64,000 nt of DNA from Euzebyella saccharophila (GCF_014855495.1 NZ_JACYFJ010000003.1:186001-250000), one strand, 5' to 3'; counted from the stretch's first letter, positions 41,692 through 51,076 are shown. Numbers and translations: made by a program. The notes: a model not told the origin generated them from the letters alone.

Positions 41692-43950
41692 TTAAAGTTT
41701 TACTCGTTTAAGTCTTAAGCTATTTGCTACTACGGATACACTACTGAATGCCATTGCTGCACCTGCAATCATCGGGTCCAATAAAAACCCATTTACGGGA
41801 TACAGAACTCCCGCTGCAATTGGAATACCGATGATGTTATAAATAAATGCCCAAAACAGGTTCTGACGTATGCCCAAAACTGTTCTTTTGGATAGTTCCA
41901 ATGCTTTGGGGATGGATTGTAAATCTGACGTTATCAAGGTCATTTTTGCTACATCCATTGCGATATCGGATCCTTTACCCATTGCAATGCTTACATTCGC
42001 CTGTGCCAAAGCGTGGGAATCATTAATCCCATCGCCAACCATAGCTACTATCTTTCCATCCGCCTGTAATTTCTCGACAAAAGCCGCTTTGTCCGAAGGC
42101 ATTACTTCGCCTTGGTAATTTGTTATTCCTACCTGATTTGCAACAGCTAATGCGGTTTTACTGTTATCTCCCGTGAGCATATAGACCTCAATGCCTCTTT
42201 CTTGAAGCATAGCTATAGCTTTTTTTGAAGTTTCTTTAATCTTGTCTGCAATGGCCAGTATCGCGAGCACTTGATTTTCGTTACCAAAGAATATGACTGT
42301 TTTTGCTTTTTCTTCGAGACTTTCTGCTGTTTGCATTAAAGTAGTTTCGATTTGAATATTCTTTTCGACCATTAGTTTATGGTTGCCCACATAATATTTT
42401 GAACCATTCTGCTGTTGCGCCTTTACACCTTTTCCGGTAATGCTTTCGAAGGAAGTAATTTCTGCTTGTTCAATATTTTCCTCTTTCAAATGATTAACGA
42501 CTGCTTCTGCCAAAGGATGTTCTGATTGCCCTTCGATAGCCAAGAGAATTTCCTTGTATTCATTTTGATTTTCAAGCTTATCGTTCCAGAGTATATCGGT
42601 TACCAATGGTTTTCCTTCTGTAATGGTACCTGTTTTATCCAGGATTACTGCATTCACTTTATGGCCGAGTTCTAAACTTTCGGCATCCTTTATCAAAATA
42701 TTGTTTTCAGCGCCCTTGCCGATACCCACCATTATGGCAGTAGGCGTTGCCAAGCCCAAGGCACAGGGACAAGCGATAACCAGTACGGCCACAGAAGTTA
42801 ATAAGGCTTGTGAAAAGGCATTATCGCCTCCTACTGACATCCAGACGATGAAGGTGACAATGGAAATACCGAGTACCACAGGAACAAAAATACCAGCAAT
42901 CTTATCGACCAGTTTTTGAACGGGTGCCTTACTCCCTTGTGCTTGCTGAACCATTTTAATAATTTGGGAAAGCAGGGTTTCCCCGCCTACTTTTTCAGCG
43001 GTAAACTGAAAGCTTCCTTTTTGATTAACCGTACCGGCGAATACCTTTTCCCCTTGGGATTTCTGAACTGGAACAGGTTCTCCCGTAATCATACTTTCAT
43101 CTACATACGAGCTTCCCTTGGAAACTTCGCCATCCACCGGAATCTTTTCTCCGGGACGCACCAAAATGGTCTGACCCACCTGTACGGATGAAATAGGGAT
43201 TTCCCTCTCTTCCCCATTCTCAATAATTTTAAGGGTTTTAGGCTGAAGCCCCATTAGTTTTTTAATGGCTGAAGATGTATTTGATTTTGCCTTTTCTTCC
43301 AATAGTTTCCCCAAGGAAATAAAGGTGATAATCACGGTAGCCGCTTCGTAATATACGTGAGGCTCGATGCCACGACTTAACCAAAATTCAGGAAAAAAGG
43401 TATTGAATACACTAAAGAGGAAGGCGATTCCGGTACTCAACGCCACCAAGGTATCCATATTTGCTTTACCGTGTTTGGCCTGCTTGAAGGCATTGATGAA
43501 AAAACTGCGCCCAAACCAAAAAAGAATTGGAAAGGCCAATACCAATGAAATCCATTTGCCTGGTTCCCATTGCATATAGAACATTCCCAACACAAAAATG
43601 GGTAGCGTAAGTATCGCCGACCAGATGGTTCGGTTTTTTATGTCCTGATAATGCTTTTGCTGAAGTTCTTGCTGTACTTCCGAAGGGTCTGCGGCATCAA
43701 TTATAATATCGTAACCGACCTCACGAAGCGCGTTTTGAAGTTGATTTGGACTCAACTCCTTGTCATATTCCACAAGAACGGAACTATTGGCAAAATTAAC
43801 ACTTGCATCAAACACACCTTCTGTGTGTTTTAATACAGATTCAACACTCGCTGCACAAGAGGCACAAGTCATTCCTGTAACAGGGAATGATTCCTTTATT
43901 CCTTTTTTAGTATTCTTTTCTTTGGTTTCAAATATGTTGATTGTCTCCAT
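41692..43950 (-). CDS. copA: Copper-exporting P1B-1 ATPase
   Basis: 752 residues. The N-terminal HMA domain carries GMTCASC (26-32). Eight TM helices follow, with a TGEP actuator motif, the [10 protein letters not shown] copper site in TM6, DKTGT, a SEHPLA-type HP motif and GDGINDS. The inverted repeat ATTTGTA-tgt-TACAAAT lies 13 bases upstream of its ATG and is probably its operator. It pumps Cu(I) to the periplasm, where the Csp, CusB, DUF3347 and oxidase proteins act. Confidence 0.95.
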   Translation of the reverse strand: METINIFETKEKNTKKGIKESFPVTGMTCASCAASVESVLKHTEGVFDASVNFANSSVLVEYDKELSPNQLQNALREVGYDIIIDAADPSEVQQELQQKHYQDIKNRTIWSAILTLPIFVLGMFYMQWEPGKWISLVLAFPILFWFGRSFFINAFKQAKHGKANMDTLVALSTGIAFLFSVFNTFFPEFWLSRGIEPHVYYEAATVIITFISLGKLLEEKAKSNTSSAIKKLMGLQPKTLKIIENGEEREIPISSVQVGQTILVRPGEKIPVDGEVSKGSSYVDESMITGEPVPVQKSQGEKVFAGTVNQKGSFQFTAEKVGGETLLSQIIKMVQQAQGSKAPVQKLVDKIAGIFVPVVLGISIVTFIVWMSVGGDNAFSQALLTSVAVLVIACPCALGLATPTAIMVGIGKGAENNILIKDAESLELGHKVNAVILDKTGTITEGKPLVTDILWNDKLENQNEYKEILLAIEGQSEHPLAEAVVNHLKEENIEQAEITSFESITGKGVKAQQQNGSKYYVGNHKLMVEKNIQIETTLMQTAESLEEKAKTVIFFGNENQVLAILAIADKIKETSKKAIAMLQERGIEVYMLTGDNSKTALAVANQVGITNYQGEVMPSDKAAFVEKLQADGKIVAMVGDGINDSHALAQANVSIAMGKGSDIAMDVAKMTLITSDLQSIPKALELSKRTVLGIRQNLFWAFIYNIIGIPIAAGVLYPVNGFLLDPMIAGAAMAFSSVSVVANSLRLKRVKL

Positions 43951-43962
43951 AAATCCGTTCTT

Positions 43963-43979
43963 ATTTGTATGTTACAAAT
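43963..43979. promoter_or_regulatory. Palindrome at the copA promoter
   Basis: ATTTGTA-tgt-TACAAAT is a perfect 7-bp inverted repeat located 13-29 bases before the copA start codon. Candidate binding proteins in the window are the CsoR-like and HMA-AraC regulators. Confidence 0.5.
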
Positions 43980-44104
43980 TTCAGGATTAAAAGACTGTAA
44001 TGTGTTACGTTATATGCTGAATGATTTGTAGAATTTACTCTTCACGAATTATTACTACCCAATTGGAATAATTTATGTCTCTTATAATCATAATGGGGAC
44101 GTGT

Positions 44105-44719
44105 CTATCGGTCTTTAGTATTTGTAATCAAATACCCTTTTGATTGGATGACCTTTTTTATCTCATCGATATTCGTTTTAGTGGTATCAAATTCTATAAT
44201 TGAAGTCCCTTCTTCAAAAGACGTAGATACATTTGCAACCCCGTCAATTTTGATTACCGAATGGTTGATGTTTTCTTCACAACCCGAGCATACCATCCCT
44301 TCAATATTCAACTTTACAGTTTGAATATCGGTATTGTTTGATGCAACAATTCCTACTTTCTCCGTTGAATGAAATACTTGTGGATAATAAGAAACCAATG
44401 TCATTACAACAACAAACACTGTAACCAACCACAAATATAATTTCGACTTAAAAAATGATGGCTTAGCCATATCACAGTTACCACAATCGTCCACCTTCTT
44501 TTTTTTATAAACCTGATAAAAGGCCAGTCCCAATGACAAAAATGCTATAACCAACAGATAAGGTTTCAAGGCAATAAGCCAAGAAAAATAGACAGAACTT
44601 CCACTAATACCAGCTACACTTGTAAGTAGCAAAGGACCCCAGCAGCATAGTTTAAGGGAAACTGCTAAAAATACAGCAGTCCCCATAGATGCTTTTTTGT
44701 TCCATTTAGTAATTGCCAT
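44105..44719 (-). CDS. MerT-like transporter fused to a C-terminal HMA domain (copy 2)
   Basis: 204 residues. The N-terminal half has a MerT-like region with the metal-relay pair LKLCCWGP in TM1, two more TM segments and a CGNCD cytoplasmic motif. The C-terminal half is an HMA domain with GMVCSGC. The membrane part would take up a metal and hand it to the attached HMA, as MerT and MerP do for mercury. Its start is two bases after the thioredoxin-like gene. A related but not identical copy lies at 47047-47670. Confidence 0.85.
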   Translation of the reverse strand: MAITKWNKKASMGTAVFLAVSLKLCCWGPLLLTSVAGISGSSVYFSWLIALKPYLLVIAFLSLGLAFYQVYKKKKVDDCGNCDMAKPSFFKSKLYLWLVTVFVVVMTLVSYYPQVFHSTEKVGIVASNNTDIQTVKLNIEGMVCSGCEENINHSVIKIDGVANVSTSFEEGTSIIEFDTTKTNIDEIKKVIQSKGYLITNTKDR

Positions 44720-44721
44720 AC

Positions 44722-44991
44722 CTAATAACTTCCTATTCCAGCCTTTACCAAATCATCTTTTGTGATTTCGATTTTGGTGCAGCAATTCAGCAGTCTTCCG
44801 TTAACAGCAATGGCAGGAACTCTTGTAACCCCATATTCCTTCATTTTTGAAACACATATTTTACTTTCGCATTGCTCAGACAGATTATGAAATGTGATTT
44901 CGCAGTCCTTTCCTGCTGTCTCTTTTACTAATTGCACCACAGGCTCGCATACTGGGCAACCTGCTGTAAAAATCTCGATTTGTCGTTTCAT
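44722..44991 (-). CDS. Thioredoxin/glutaredoxin-like protein
   Basis: An 89-residue protein with a redox-active CPVC at residues 11-14 (TAGCPVCEP), a cis-Pro segment VTRVPAIAVNGR, and extra cysteines (CESKIC, NCC). It sits between the CsoR regulator and the MerT-HMA gene. It may keep cysteines of the mercury or copper proteins reduced or carry the metal itself; the NCC pair is consistent with metal handling. Confidence 0.82.
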   Translation of the reverse strand: MKRQIEIFTAGCPVCEPVVQLVKETAGKDCEITFHNLSEQCESKICVSKMKEYGVTRVPAIAVNGRLLNCCTKIEITKDDLVKAGIGSY

Positions 44992-45059
44992 CTTATTTAA
45001 AGTTTAAATTAATAATGGAACAAAGATGAGAACGTGAGGTAGGGGGTCACCAAAATTTT

Positions 45060-45440
45060 TTAGACATTTTTTTCGTTGTAGTTTTTTAATCTGGTTTCAA
45101 TGATTTGGATTTCTTTTAAGCGATTGGTCAAATCAGATAATTCCAAGTTAGGGAATTCACTTTTTAAATATTCAATTTTATCTTCATTGCCACAATTTCC
45201 TGGGCAAGAGTCCACGGCCTTTACAATTCCAATAGCAAGCGATTTTCGATAGACTTCATCCAGCAGTAAGTAATGTGCTTTTTGAATCCCCTTATCGATG
45301 GATTTGAACTGTATGTTTATTTGTTCGGGGTCCTTTCCTTCATCAAGCATTTTAACAATGCCGCTTAATTGACCACTCAAAGTTTTTAATCTTGTTTTTA
45401 TATCCAAGATTAAATCAGTGGGTAATTTGTGCTGTTCCAT
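45060..45440 (-). CDS. CsoR/FrmR-family metal-sensing repressor
   Basis: 126 residues from MEQHKLPTD (45440); an upstream frame reaching 45545 overlaps the GDCCVxC gene and is not family-like. The DUF156 helices carry KTRLKTLSGQLSGIVKMLDE, with AVDSCPGNCG near the middle; the cysteine pattern differs from canonical CsoR. The fold binds DNA as a tetramer and responds to copper, nickel or other ligands. It is positioned to control the downstream Trx and MerT-HMA genes. Confidence 0.85.
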   Translation of the reverse strand: MEQHKLPTDLILDIKTRLKTLSGQLSGIVKMLDEGKDPEQINIQFKSIDKGIQKAHYLLLDEVYRKSLAIGIVKAVDSCPGNCGNEDKIEYLKSEFPNLELSDLTNRLKEIQIIETRLKNYNEKNV

Positions 45441-45465
45441 ATTCATAATTTGTCCATTATAATGT

Positions 45466-45690
45466 TTAGCAACAACTTGAATTATTACATCTTTTATTTT
45501 CTTGAATTGGTGGGCAGGCCACAGTACCGTAAGAACAGAATACACAACAATCTCCCTCGTTTGGTCTTAATACTTCTTTGCAATTCTCGCATTCGTAAAA
45601 GAATTGACAAGCGTTCGTCGGCATTTCTTCTTCTGTTTTGTGGCCGCATTCAGGGCAGGTGATCGTAGATTTTAATATTGTAATTTCCAT
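45466..45690 (-). CDS. GDCCVxC-domain protein
   Basis: 74 residues. An N-terminal zinc-ribbon-like CPECGH/CENCK and the signature GDCCVFCSYG near residue 46 define the GDCCVxC family, some members of which use selenocysteine at one position; here all are cysteine. It precedes the regulator and follows the MerA-like reductase by 9 bases. The family is found in mercury operons; the function is unassigned. Confidence 0.85.
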   Translation of the reverse strand: MEITILKSTITCPECGHKTEEEMPTNACQFFYECENCKEVLRPNEGDCCVFCSYGTVACPPIQENKRCNNSSCC

Positions 45691-45699
45691 AAATAATAG

Positions 45700-47046
45700 T
45701 TAGAGCATATAGGTTAGGTCAGATGCCATTGTAGGATATGAAAATATCATTGTTCGCAAATCGCTTATGGTCATCTTAGTCTTTATCGCCATTGCGAAAA
45801 GATTGATGGTTTCCTCACAATGAGGTCCGATCAGATGCGCACCCAAAATGGTATTATTATTTTTATCGATGATTGTTTTATAAGCATATTCATCCACATT
45901 CAGGCGTCTCGCATTGAACCAATTATCCACTTTTTCAAAATTGACATTGATATCATATCCTTTTTCTTTGGCATCATCTTCCAATAGGCCAACGGTTGCC
46001 ATAGTGGGCAAAGTGAAAACTACGGAAGGCATTGGGGGATAACTGACTTTTTTCTTATTTCCTTTAATGATATTTGAAGCTACGACGTGTCCTTCCAAAA
46101 CAGCTACGGGTGTTAGGGGCAATCCTCTTGAGTCCGCTGCATCGCCAGCTGCATATATGTTCGCGTTCGATGTGCTCTGAAGGTATTCGTTGACCTCTAT
46201 CCCCTTTTTTGAGAAGGATATACCTGCTTTTTTCAATTCTAAATCAAAAATGGCTGGGGGACGACCAGCAGAATTAAATACTTCTGCCGATTTGAAGTTA
46301 GTTTCCTTTCCGTTTGAAATTCCTGTGGTTATGTAGTTACCATCTTTACATTCAATTTTAGAAACTTCGGTTTCAAGAACGAGCTTGACACCTAAATTAC
46401 GTGTGGCATCAACCAAATGTTTTACAATATCCTTGTCAAAGTTTTCCAATGGACGTTTGCCTCGATGTACTATTGTTACCTCGGCACCGGAACGTGCGGC
46501 AATATGAGCGAATTCAAAGGCGATATATCCACCACCGATGAAAAGCAGGGATTGGGGTAATTCCTTAAGGTTTAGAAAATCCGTACTCGTTTTCGCAAGC
46601 TGTCCGCCTTCAAAATCTAAAACTTTTGGTTTTGAACCTGACGCAATTACAACTTTATCAGCTTGAATGGTCTCGTTACCTACACTTAAGGTATTTTCAT
46701 TTATAAACGTAGCGGAACTGTGAAAGGTATCGATGCCGTTCTTCTTATACCCCTTTTCTATTTTCCTCGGCATTTCATCGACAAAGGTCTGTTTGAACGC
46801 CATTATATCCTTCCAGTTGATATTCGGAATGGTATCAATGCCTTTCCCTTTAAGTCTTTTGGCGAAGTCGCGTACTTCGGTGGCACCGATAATCACTTTT
46901 TTTGGGTCACAGCCTCGTAGGGCGCAGGTGCCACCATAAGGTAGTTCATCAGTAATGCCCACCGAAAGACCTTTTGAAGCGCATTTATTTGCGATTGTCA
47001 TACCGGACATACCCGAACCAATAATGAAAACATCATATTTTTTCAT
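45700..47046 (-). CDS. MerA-like mercuric reductase/FAD disulfide oxidoreductase
   Basis: 448 residues of the pyridine-nucleotide disulfide oxidoreductase family. GSGMSGMTIA (10-19) binds FAD, and GGTCALRGCDPKK carries the redox pair C41 and C46. GGGYIAFEFAHI is the NAD site. The dimerisation domain at the C-terminus ends DLTYML and lacks the CC pair that captures Hg(II) in classical MerA. There is also no N-terminal HMA domain. The adjacent MerT-HMA gene suggests a mercury or thiol-metal role, but the specificity is uncertain. Confidence 0.82.
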   Translation of the reverse strand: MKKYDVFIIGSGMSGMTIANKCASKGLSVGITDELPYGGTCALRGCDPKKVIIGATEVRDFAKRLKGKGIDTIPNINWKDIMAFKQTFVDEMPRKIEKGYKKNGIDTFHSSATFINENTLSVGNETIQADKVVIASGSKPKVLDFEGGQLAKTSTDFLNLKELPQSLLFIGGGYIAFEFAHIAARSGAEVTIVHRGKRPLENFDKDIVKHLVDATRNLGVKLVLETEVSKIECKDGNYITTGISNGKETNFKSAEVFNSAGRPPAIFDLELKKAGISFSKKGIEVNEYLQSTSNANIYAAGDAADSRGLPLTPVAVLEGHVVASNIIKGNKKKVSYPPMPSVVFTLPTMATVGLLEDDAKEKGYDINVNFEKVDNWFNARRLNVDEYAYKTIIDKNNNTILGAHLIGPHCEETINLFAMAIKTKMTISDLRTMIFSYPTMASDLTYML

Positions 47047-47670
47047 CTACTTATTTTCTTTAGTGGTTTTCTCGACAACTTTATAGCCGGTACTTTCTAT
47101 AGCTTTTCGGATTGCGGTCAAATCGGTTTTGGTCTTGTCGAATTCCACTATGGTGTTGGCATTTTCGTAGCTGGCTTTGACCGAAATAATTCCGTCCAAT
47201 TTATTGACTTCATTTTCTACGTGTGCCTCACAACCTGCACAGGTCATTCCAGCGACTTCAAAAGTCTGCTTTTTGATATTCGATTGAGAGACATAGACGA
47301 TATCCTTGGTGGGCTGTGCATAAAATAGGTTGGAATAGTACGGAAAGGCCAGCATCAATGCGGCGAATAGTGTTACTATCAACAAGAAGTGTTTGGATTG
47401 CCAAAATGATGGTTTCGCATCATCTTCACAGGCGCAATCTATTTCTTCCTGTGCTTTCGGTCGCAGTTTCTGATACCAGGCAAACACCACGACAATAATG
47501 GTCAGAGCAATAAGGTAGGGTCTAAATGGTTTAATCCAAGAAAAGGTAGATGCGATTCCGCTTGTTCCGGCAATTAGTGCCAAAACAGGGGTTATACAGC
47601 ATATTGATGCTACAACTGCGGTAAAAATGCCAGTATAGGCCGCGGTGTTTGAGGTTTTATTCGGTGCCAT
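47047..47670 (-). CDS. MerT-like transporter fused to HMA domain (copy 1)
   Basis: 207 residues of the same architecture as the gene at 44105. SICCITPVLALI is the TM1 cysteine pair, CACEDD the cytosolic motif, then a third TM and an HMA domain with GMTCAGC. It ends immediately before the MerA-like ATG, and the ArsR gene precedes it by 12 bases, giving a compact ArsR-MerT-MerA operon. The two copies share only moderate similarity. Confidence 0.87.
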   Translation of the reverse strand: MAPNKTSNTAAYTGIFTAVVASICCITPVLALIAGTSGIASTFSWIKPFRPYLIALTIIVVVFAWYQKLRPKAQEEIDCACEDDAKPSFWQSKHFLLIVTLFAALMLAFPYYSNLFYAQPTKDIVYVSQSNIKKQTFEVAGMTCAGCEAHVENEVNKLDGIISVKASYENANTIVEFDKTKTDLTAIRKAIESTGYKVVEKTTKENK

Positions 47671-47682
47671 AATATAAAATTT

Positions 47683-48054
47683 CTAAGCTGTTTTCTTTCT
47701 TGTCGAAATTGAATTGAAAATTCCATTCAAAACATTGTCCTCACTCTTTACCAACGAATAATATAATGTTTGCCCTTCACGTCTCGATATAATAATTCCT
47801 GCATCCTTCATTTTACGGATATGTTGGGATACGGCAGGAACACTCATTTCAAGAATGTCCGCAATATCGCAAGGGCACAGTTCATTCTCTATGTTCAATA
47901 GGAATAGAATTTTCAGTCGTACCTCGCTTCCCGCAAGAGACAAAATTTTGCTTATTGCTTCTAAGCTACCTGAAGAATTCTCTATGGTTTCCTTGCATCT
48001 CGATATTTGCTTCTTGTCTGCTTCGTTCCGTGTACAAGTTATTTCCAAGCTCAT
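47683..48054 (-). CDS. ArsR/SmtB-family metal repressor
   Basis: 123 residues with a winged helix containing ELCPCDIADILEMSVPAVSQ. The CPC just before the recognition helix is the alpha3-type metal site. DNA binding is relieved by soft metals. A perfect 10-bp inverted repeat at 48095-48120, 41 bases upstream of its ATG, looks like its own operator, so it would autoregulate the mer-like operon. Confidence 0.92.
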   Translation of the reverse strand: MSLEITCTRNEADKKQISRCKETIENSSGSLEAISKILSLAGSEVRLKILFLLNIENELCPCDIADILEMSVPAVSQHIRKMKDAGIIISRREGQTLYYSLVKSEDNVLNGIFNSISTRKKTA

Positions 48055-48094
48055 CTTTTTTGATTTAAAGTGGCTGCAAATATATCATTATTAT

Positions 48095-48120
48095 ATTATT
48101 TAAGCAAATACTTAAATAAT
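48095..48120 (-). promoter_or_regulatory. ArsR operator
   Basis: ATTATTTAAG and CTTAAATAAT form a perfect 10-bp inverted repeat with a 6-base spacer. Length and AT-rich arms match SmtB/ArsR-type operators. It lies between the divergent-side gap and the ArsR start. Confidence 0.65.
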
Positions 48121-48176
48121 AACGGAACAAGTAACTTTGAACTTTTAAACAACCTTTGTTTTTTAATGTTCTTTAA

Positions 48177-48743
48177 TTAAATCTCATCCAAGGATTTTCG
48201 GTTTTTTGTCACAGATTTCTTGAACTGCGTGGGTGTCATTCCTGTTACTTTTTTGAATTGATTGCTTAAGTACGCAACGCTACTATAATGTAATTGAAAA
48301 GCTATCTCACTCAAGGTTAATTCATCATAGACAATGAGTTCTTTTACACGTTCAATTTTTTGGTTGATGATGTATTGCTCGAACGTGATGCTTTCTACCG
48401 ACGAGAATAGGGAACTTAAATATTTATAATCCAAGTTAAGTTCGCCAGTAACAATATCTGCCCATTTTAATTCGGTCTTTTCATTGGAATAATGTATCTT
48501 CTCAATTACCAAATTCTTCATTTGCTCGATAAGCTGACTTTTACGGTCGTCAATCAAACTAAATCCTGCATTTTGTAGCTTTTTTTGCAAAGATTTTTTT
48601 TCGAATTCATTGAGCATCGAAACCAATTCTACTTCTCCTAACTTGACAGCTTTGTAATCAATGTTCAATCCTACCAAAATTTCGGAAACCGCGGATATAC
48701 ATCTGGGGCAGACCATGTTTTTAATATGGATAGTATTGCTCAT
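48177..48743 (-). CDS. AraC-type regulator with N-terminal HMA metal-binding domain
   Basis: 188 residues. Residues 1-65 are an HMA-like fold with MVCPRC (C12, C15). Residues about 95-185 are an AraC DNA-binding domain with a SLFSSVESITFEQYIINQKI and a second helix-turn-helix ELTLSEIAFQLHYSSVAYLS. The chain would sense copper or mercury directly through the N-terminal cysteines. It precedes the CusB-like gene in the direction of transcription only across two small membrane genes, so its targets are probably within this block. Confidence 0.85.
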   Translation of the reverse strand: MSNTIHIKNMVCPRCISAVSEILVGLNIDYKAVKLGEVELVSMLNEFEKKSLQKKLQNAGFSLIDDRKSQLIEQMKNLVIEKIHYSNEKTELKWADIVTGELNLDYKYLSSLFSSVESITFEQYIINQKIERVKELIVYDELTLSEIAFQLHYSSVAYLSNQFKKVTGMTPTQFKKSVTKNRKSLDEI

Positions 48744-48778
48744 TTGATCCTATGTTAACCCTTGAGTTTTCATGTTGA

Positions 48779-48934
48779 CTACCGAAAAGCGTTGATTAAA
48801 ACTAATATTGTTGCTATCAAGAACAATAGTACTAAGGAAATTATACCATAAACTCTGTCTTTCTTACTAATACCATCCTTTGGCGATTTTCTTTCCTTTT
48901 TTCTTCTTTGCCTTCGATTTTCGCTCATCATCAT
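48779..48934 (-). CDS. Small single-TM membrane protein
   Basis: 51 residues from three tandem ATG codons (48934, 48931, 48928). The N-terminus is Lys/Arg-rich, then one hydrophobic helix IISLVLLFLIATILVLINAF ends the chain. Too short for routine gene prediction. It lies between the HMA-AraC regulator and another short membrane gene. No function is known. Confidence 0.5.
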   Translation of the reverse strand: MMMSENRRQRRKKERKSPKDGISKKDRVYGIISLVLLFLIATILVLINAFR

Positions 48935-49014
48935 CTGTTTAAAAATTCGGAATCGGCATGGGTTCAGAGCCGCTTCTCAATCTTCAATTTCTTGATACTA
49001 CTATTTAACACAAT

Positions 49015-49134
49015 TTAGACTTTCTCATATGAAGCCATGATGGGCAGCGTTACCAAAGTGTGTATCACAATAAATAGAATTATAGATATTAGAGTGTAAA
49101 GACCGTCTTTCTCAGCAAGCATGGTATTTGACAT
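49015..49134 (-). CDS. Very short single-TM membrane protein
   Basis: 39 residues: MSNTMLAEKDGLYTL, then the hydrophobic ISIILFIVIHTLVTLPIM and a short tail. It lies 73 bases upstream of the CusB stop-side neighbour on the same strand. Similar short membrane peptides sit beside efflux genes, but the assignment is tentative. Confidence 0.4.
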   Translation of the reverse strand: MSNTMLAEKDGLYTLISIILFIVIHTLVTLPIMASYEKV

Positions 49135-49207
49135 GGCTCTTGATTTTTCATTTTCTTACAATTGATTCTCTGAATATCTAATATGTTATCCTCTATCTTG
49201 CACTTGA

Positions 49208-51019
49208 TTACTGTATTGTGGCCTTTACCTCTCCGCACGTTAACATCGCCTCTCCGTAATACGGATTACGAATCTCTTTCTCTAAACTCAACCAGTTTGC
49301 ACCCTTGTTACTATCCGCCATTGGACAGTAATTGGTGTATACCGTTTGATCAATACCAAAAAGCTGTATGCCGCTTATCATATGGGCCGATAAATGCTTG
49401 AAATGATTTCTTTGTTCCTCAATTTCAGAAGCATTCGCAATTGCGTTGGCAGAGGCTTTTAATTCTTTTTGGATGGTCATCCAATGTTTATGGGCCTTCT
49501 CGTCTTCAAGTAATTTCATATCTACTTTGGAAAGGCTTTCTCCGATTTCTTTCGCTGAAGACTGGGCTTTACCCGCGTTGTCGGCGACCAAGGCATCTTT
49601 TATCAGTATGTACACTTCAAATACTTCTTTTAGTTGCCCTTGAAACTTTTTGGAAACCTCTAAACGCTCGTTCATTTTGGTATGGTCAACGGTAGGTTTA
49701 GACGTTTCGCCACTTTCCGGTTGCATTCCCAAATGCCCTTCGTGACCCGTCATTGTCTTACCACCTTCTGTATTCATCATCGATTTTTTTCCTTGCAATT
49801 GGGCAGCTGCATCCACAGTAAAGGTTCCGTTGGTCACTATTTCATCGCCGCTTTCAAGTCCGTTCAAAATGGTAAAGCTATCCCCGTTGGAATTTCCCAA
49901 AGCGACCTCCCTCATTTCAAAAATCGGTTCGTTGGGGTTGGTCTTTACGTAGACGACGGAACGTTCACCCGTCCACATCACGGCGGTCGAAGGAACGTTG
50001 ATCACTTCATCGGACTCATCGTTCGGCATATCTATTCTGCCCTCTACGAACATGCCTGGTTTTAATAGGTCTTCCGAATTGTTGAGTACCGCGCGAACCA
50101 TTACCGTTCTCGTAGCGGAGTTCAACAGTGGATCCACAAAAGATACCTTCGCCGTAAATTCTTTATTCGGATACGCATTGGTGGTAAGCTTTATCTCTTG
50201 ACCTGTCTTCAGGGATGCTATCTGGTTTTCGTAGGCATCGAATACGGCCCAGACGGAATTCAGGTTTGCTATTTTATAAAGGGGCTGGCCCTGTTTGACA
50301 TAGTCTCCTTCTTCGACCATCTTTTCGGTTACCGTTCCGGATACTGTGGCATATACGGGAAAGTTTTCCTGAACCTGCCCAGACTCCTCAATGCTATTAA
50401 TTTGTTTGTCAGAAAGCTTCCATAATTTTAATTTGTTACGGACGGCCTTGTATAAAGCGAGCTGGGATTCTTTCAAGGATGCCGCCGTAAGTAATTCTTG
50501 CTGTGCCGATACCAGTTCAGGGGAATAGATTGTGGCAAGTAGCCTTCCTTTCGCCACCCTTTCTCCGGCATAGTTTACATATAGTTTTTCAATCCTGCCT
50601 GCAAAGTAAGTAACCTGTACGGCGTTGGCCTCTTCGTTTTCCCTAATCTTCCCTGATAGTTTCAAGGAATTTCCATCCACACCGCCCGTACCAACCACAG
50701 TAGTGCGTATGTTGGCCAAGGCCATGGCATTGTCGGTCATCTTGATTTCATTGGCACTAAGGCCGTCGGCCCCGGTCTCCGCAGGTATCAAATCCATTCC
50801 ACAAATAGGGCAATCGCCAGGTTCGGGCTGCATAATCTGTGGGTGCATGGAGCAGGTCCACATTTGTTCGGCCGCTTCGCCAGAGTGGTCGTGCGTGTCC
50901 GACATATCCGACAAGTCCTTTACCGCCATCTCATCCTCCGACAAACTGCTGAAAATAAAGTATCCCGCTAACAGGCCAACGATAAGGGCCGTTCCAATAT
51001 AAATGATGTTCTTGTTCAT
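49208..51019 (-). CDS. cusB: CusB-type efflux adaptor with metal-binding domain and DUF3347
   Basis: 603 residues. A signal anchor leads to a heavy-metal-binding domain with CSMHPQI and CPICGMDL (about 55-80). The MFP body follows (LYVNYAGERVAKGRLLATIY, barrel-sandwich and beta-barrel). The C-terminal 150 residues are a DUF3347 domain with TNYCPMADSNKGANWLS and NPYYGEAMLTCGEV. Two free-standing DUF3347 proteins lie downstream. No CusA pump follows; it may work with the pump of another operon or outside the window. Confidence 0.9.
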   Translation of the reverse strand: MNKNIIYIGTALIVGLLAGYFIFSSLSEDEMAVKDLSDMSDTHDHSGEAAEQMWTCSMHPQIMQPEPGDCPICGMDLIPAETGADGLSANEIKMTDNAMALANIRTTVVGTGGVDGNSLKLSGKIRENEEANAVQVTYFAGRIEKLYVNYAGERVAKGRLLATIYSPELVSAQQELLTAASLKESQLALYKAVRNKLKLWKLSDKQINSIEESGQVQENFPVYATVSGTVTEKMVEEGDYVKQGQPLYKIANLNSVWAVFDAYENQIASLKTGQEIKLTTNAYPNKEFTAKVSFVDPLLNSATRTVMVRAVLNNSEDLLKPGMFVEGRIDMPNDESDEVINVPSTAVMWTGERSVVYVKTNPNEPIFEMREVALGNSNGDSFTILNGLESGDEIVTNGTFTVDAAAQLQGKKSMMNTEGGKTMTGHEGHLGMQPESGETSKPTVDHTKMNERLEVSKKFQGQLKEVFEVYILIKDALVADNAGKAQSSAKEIGESLSKVDMKLLEDEKAHKHWMTIQKELKASANAIANASEIEEQRNHFKHLSAHMISGIQLFGIDQTVYTNYCPMADSNKGANWLSLEKEIRNPYYGEAMLTCGEVKATIQ

Positions 51020-51076
51020 GATTTTAAGTATTAATGCTGTTTTATTGATGTAAAATTTTCAGTACAAATTGCTTGC

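Noticed and set aside
45441-45545. Upstream extension of the CsoR-like gene
   Set aside because: It overlaps the GDCCVxC gene and its residues do not match the family N-terminus.
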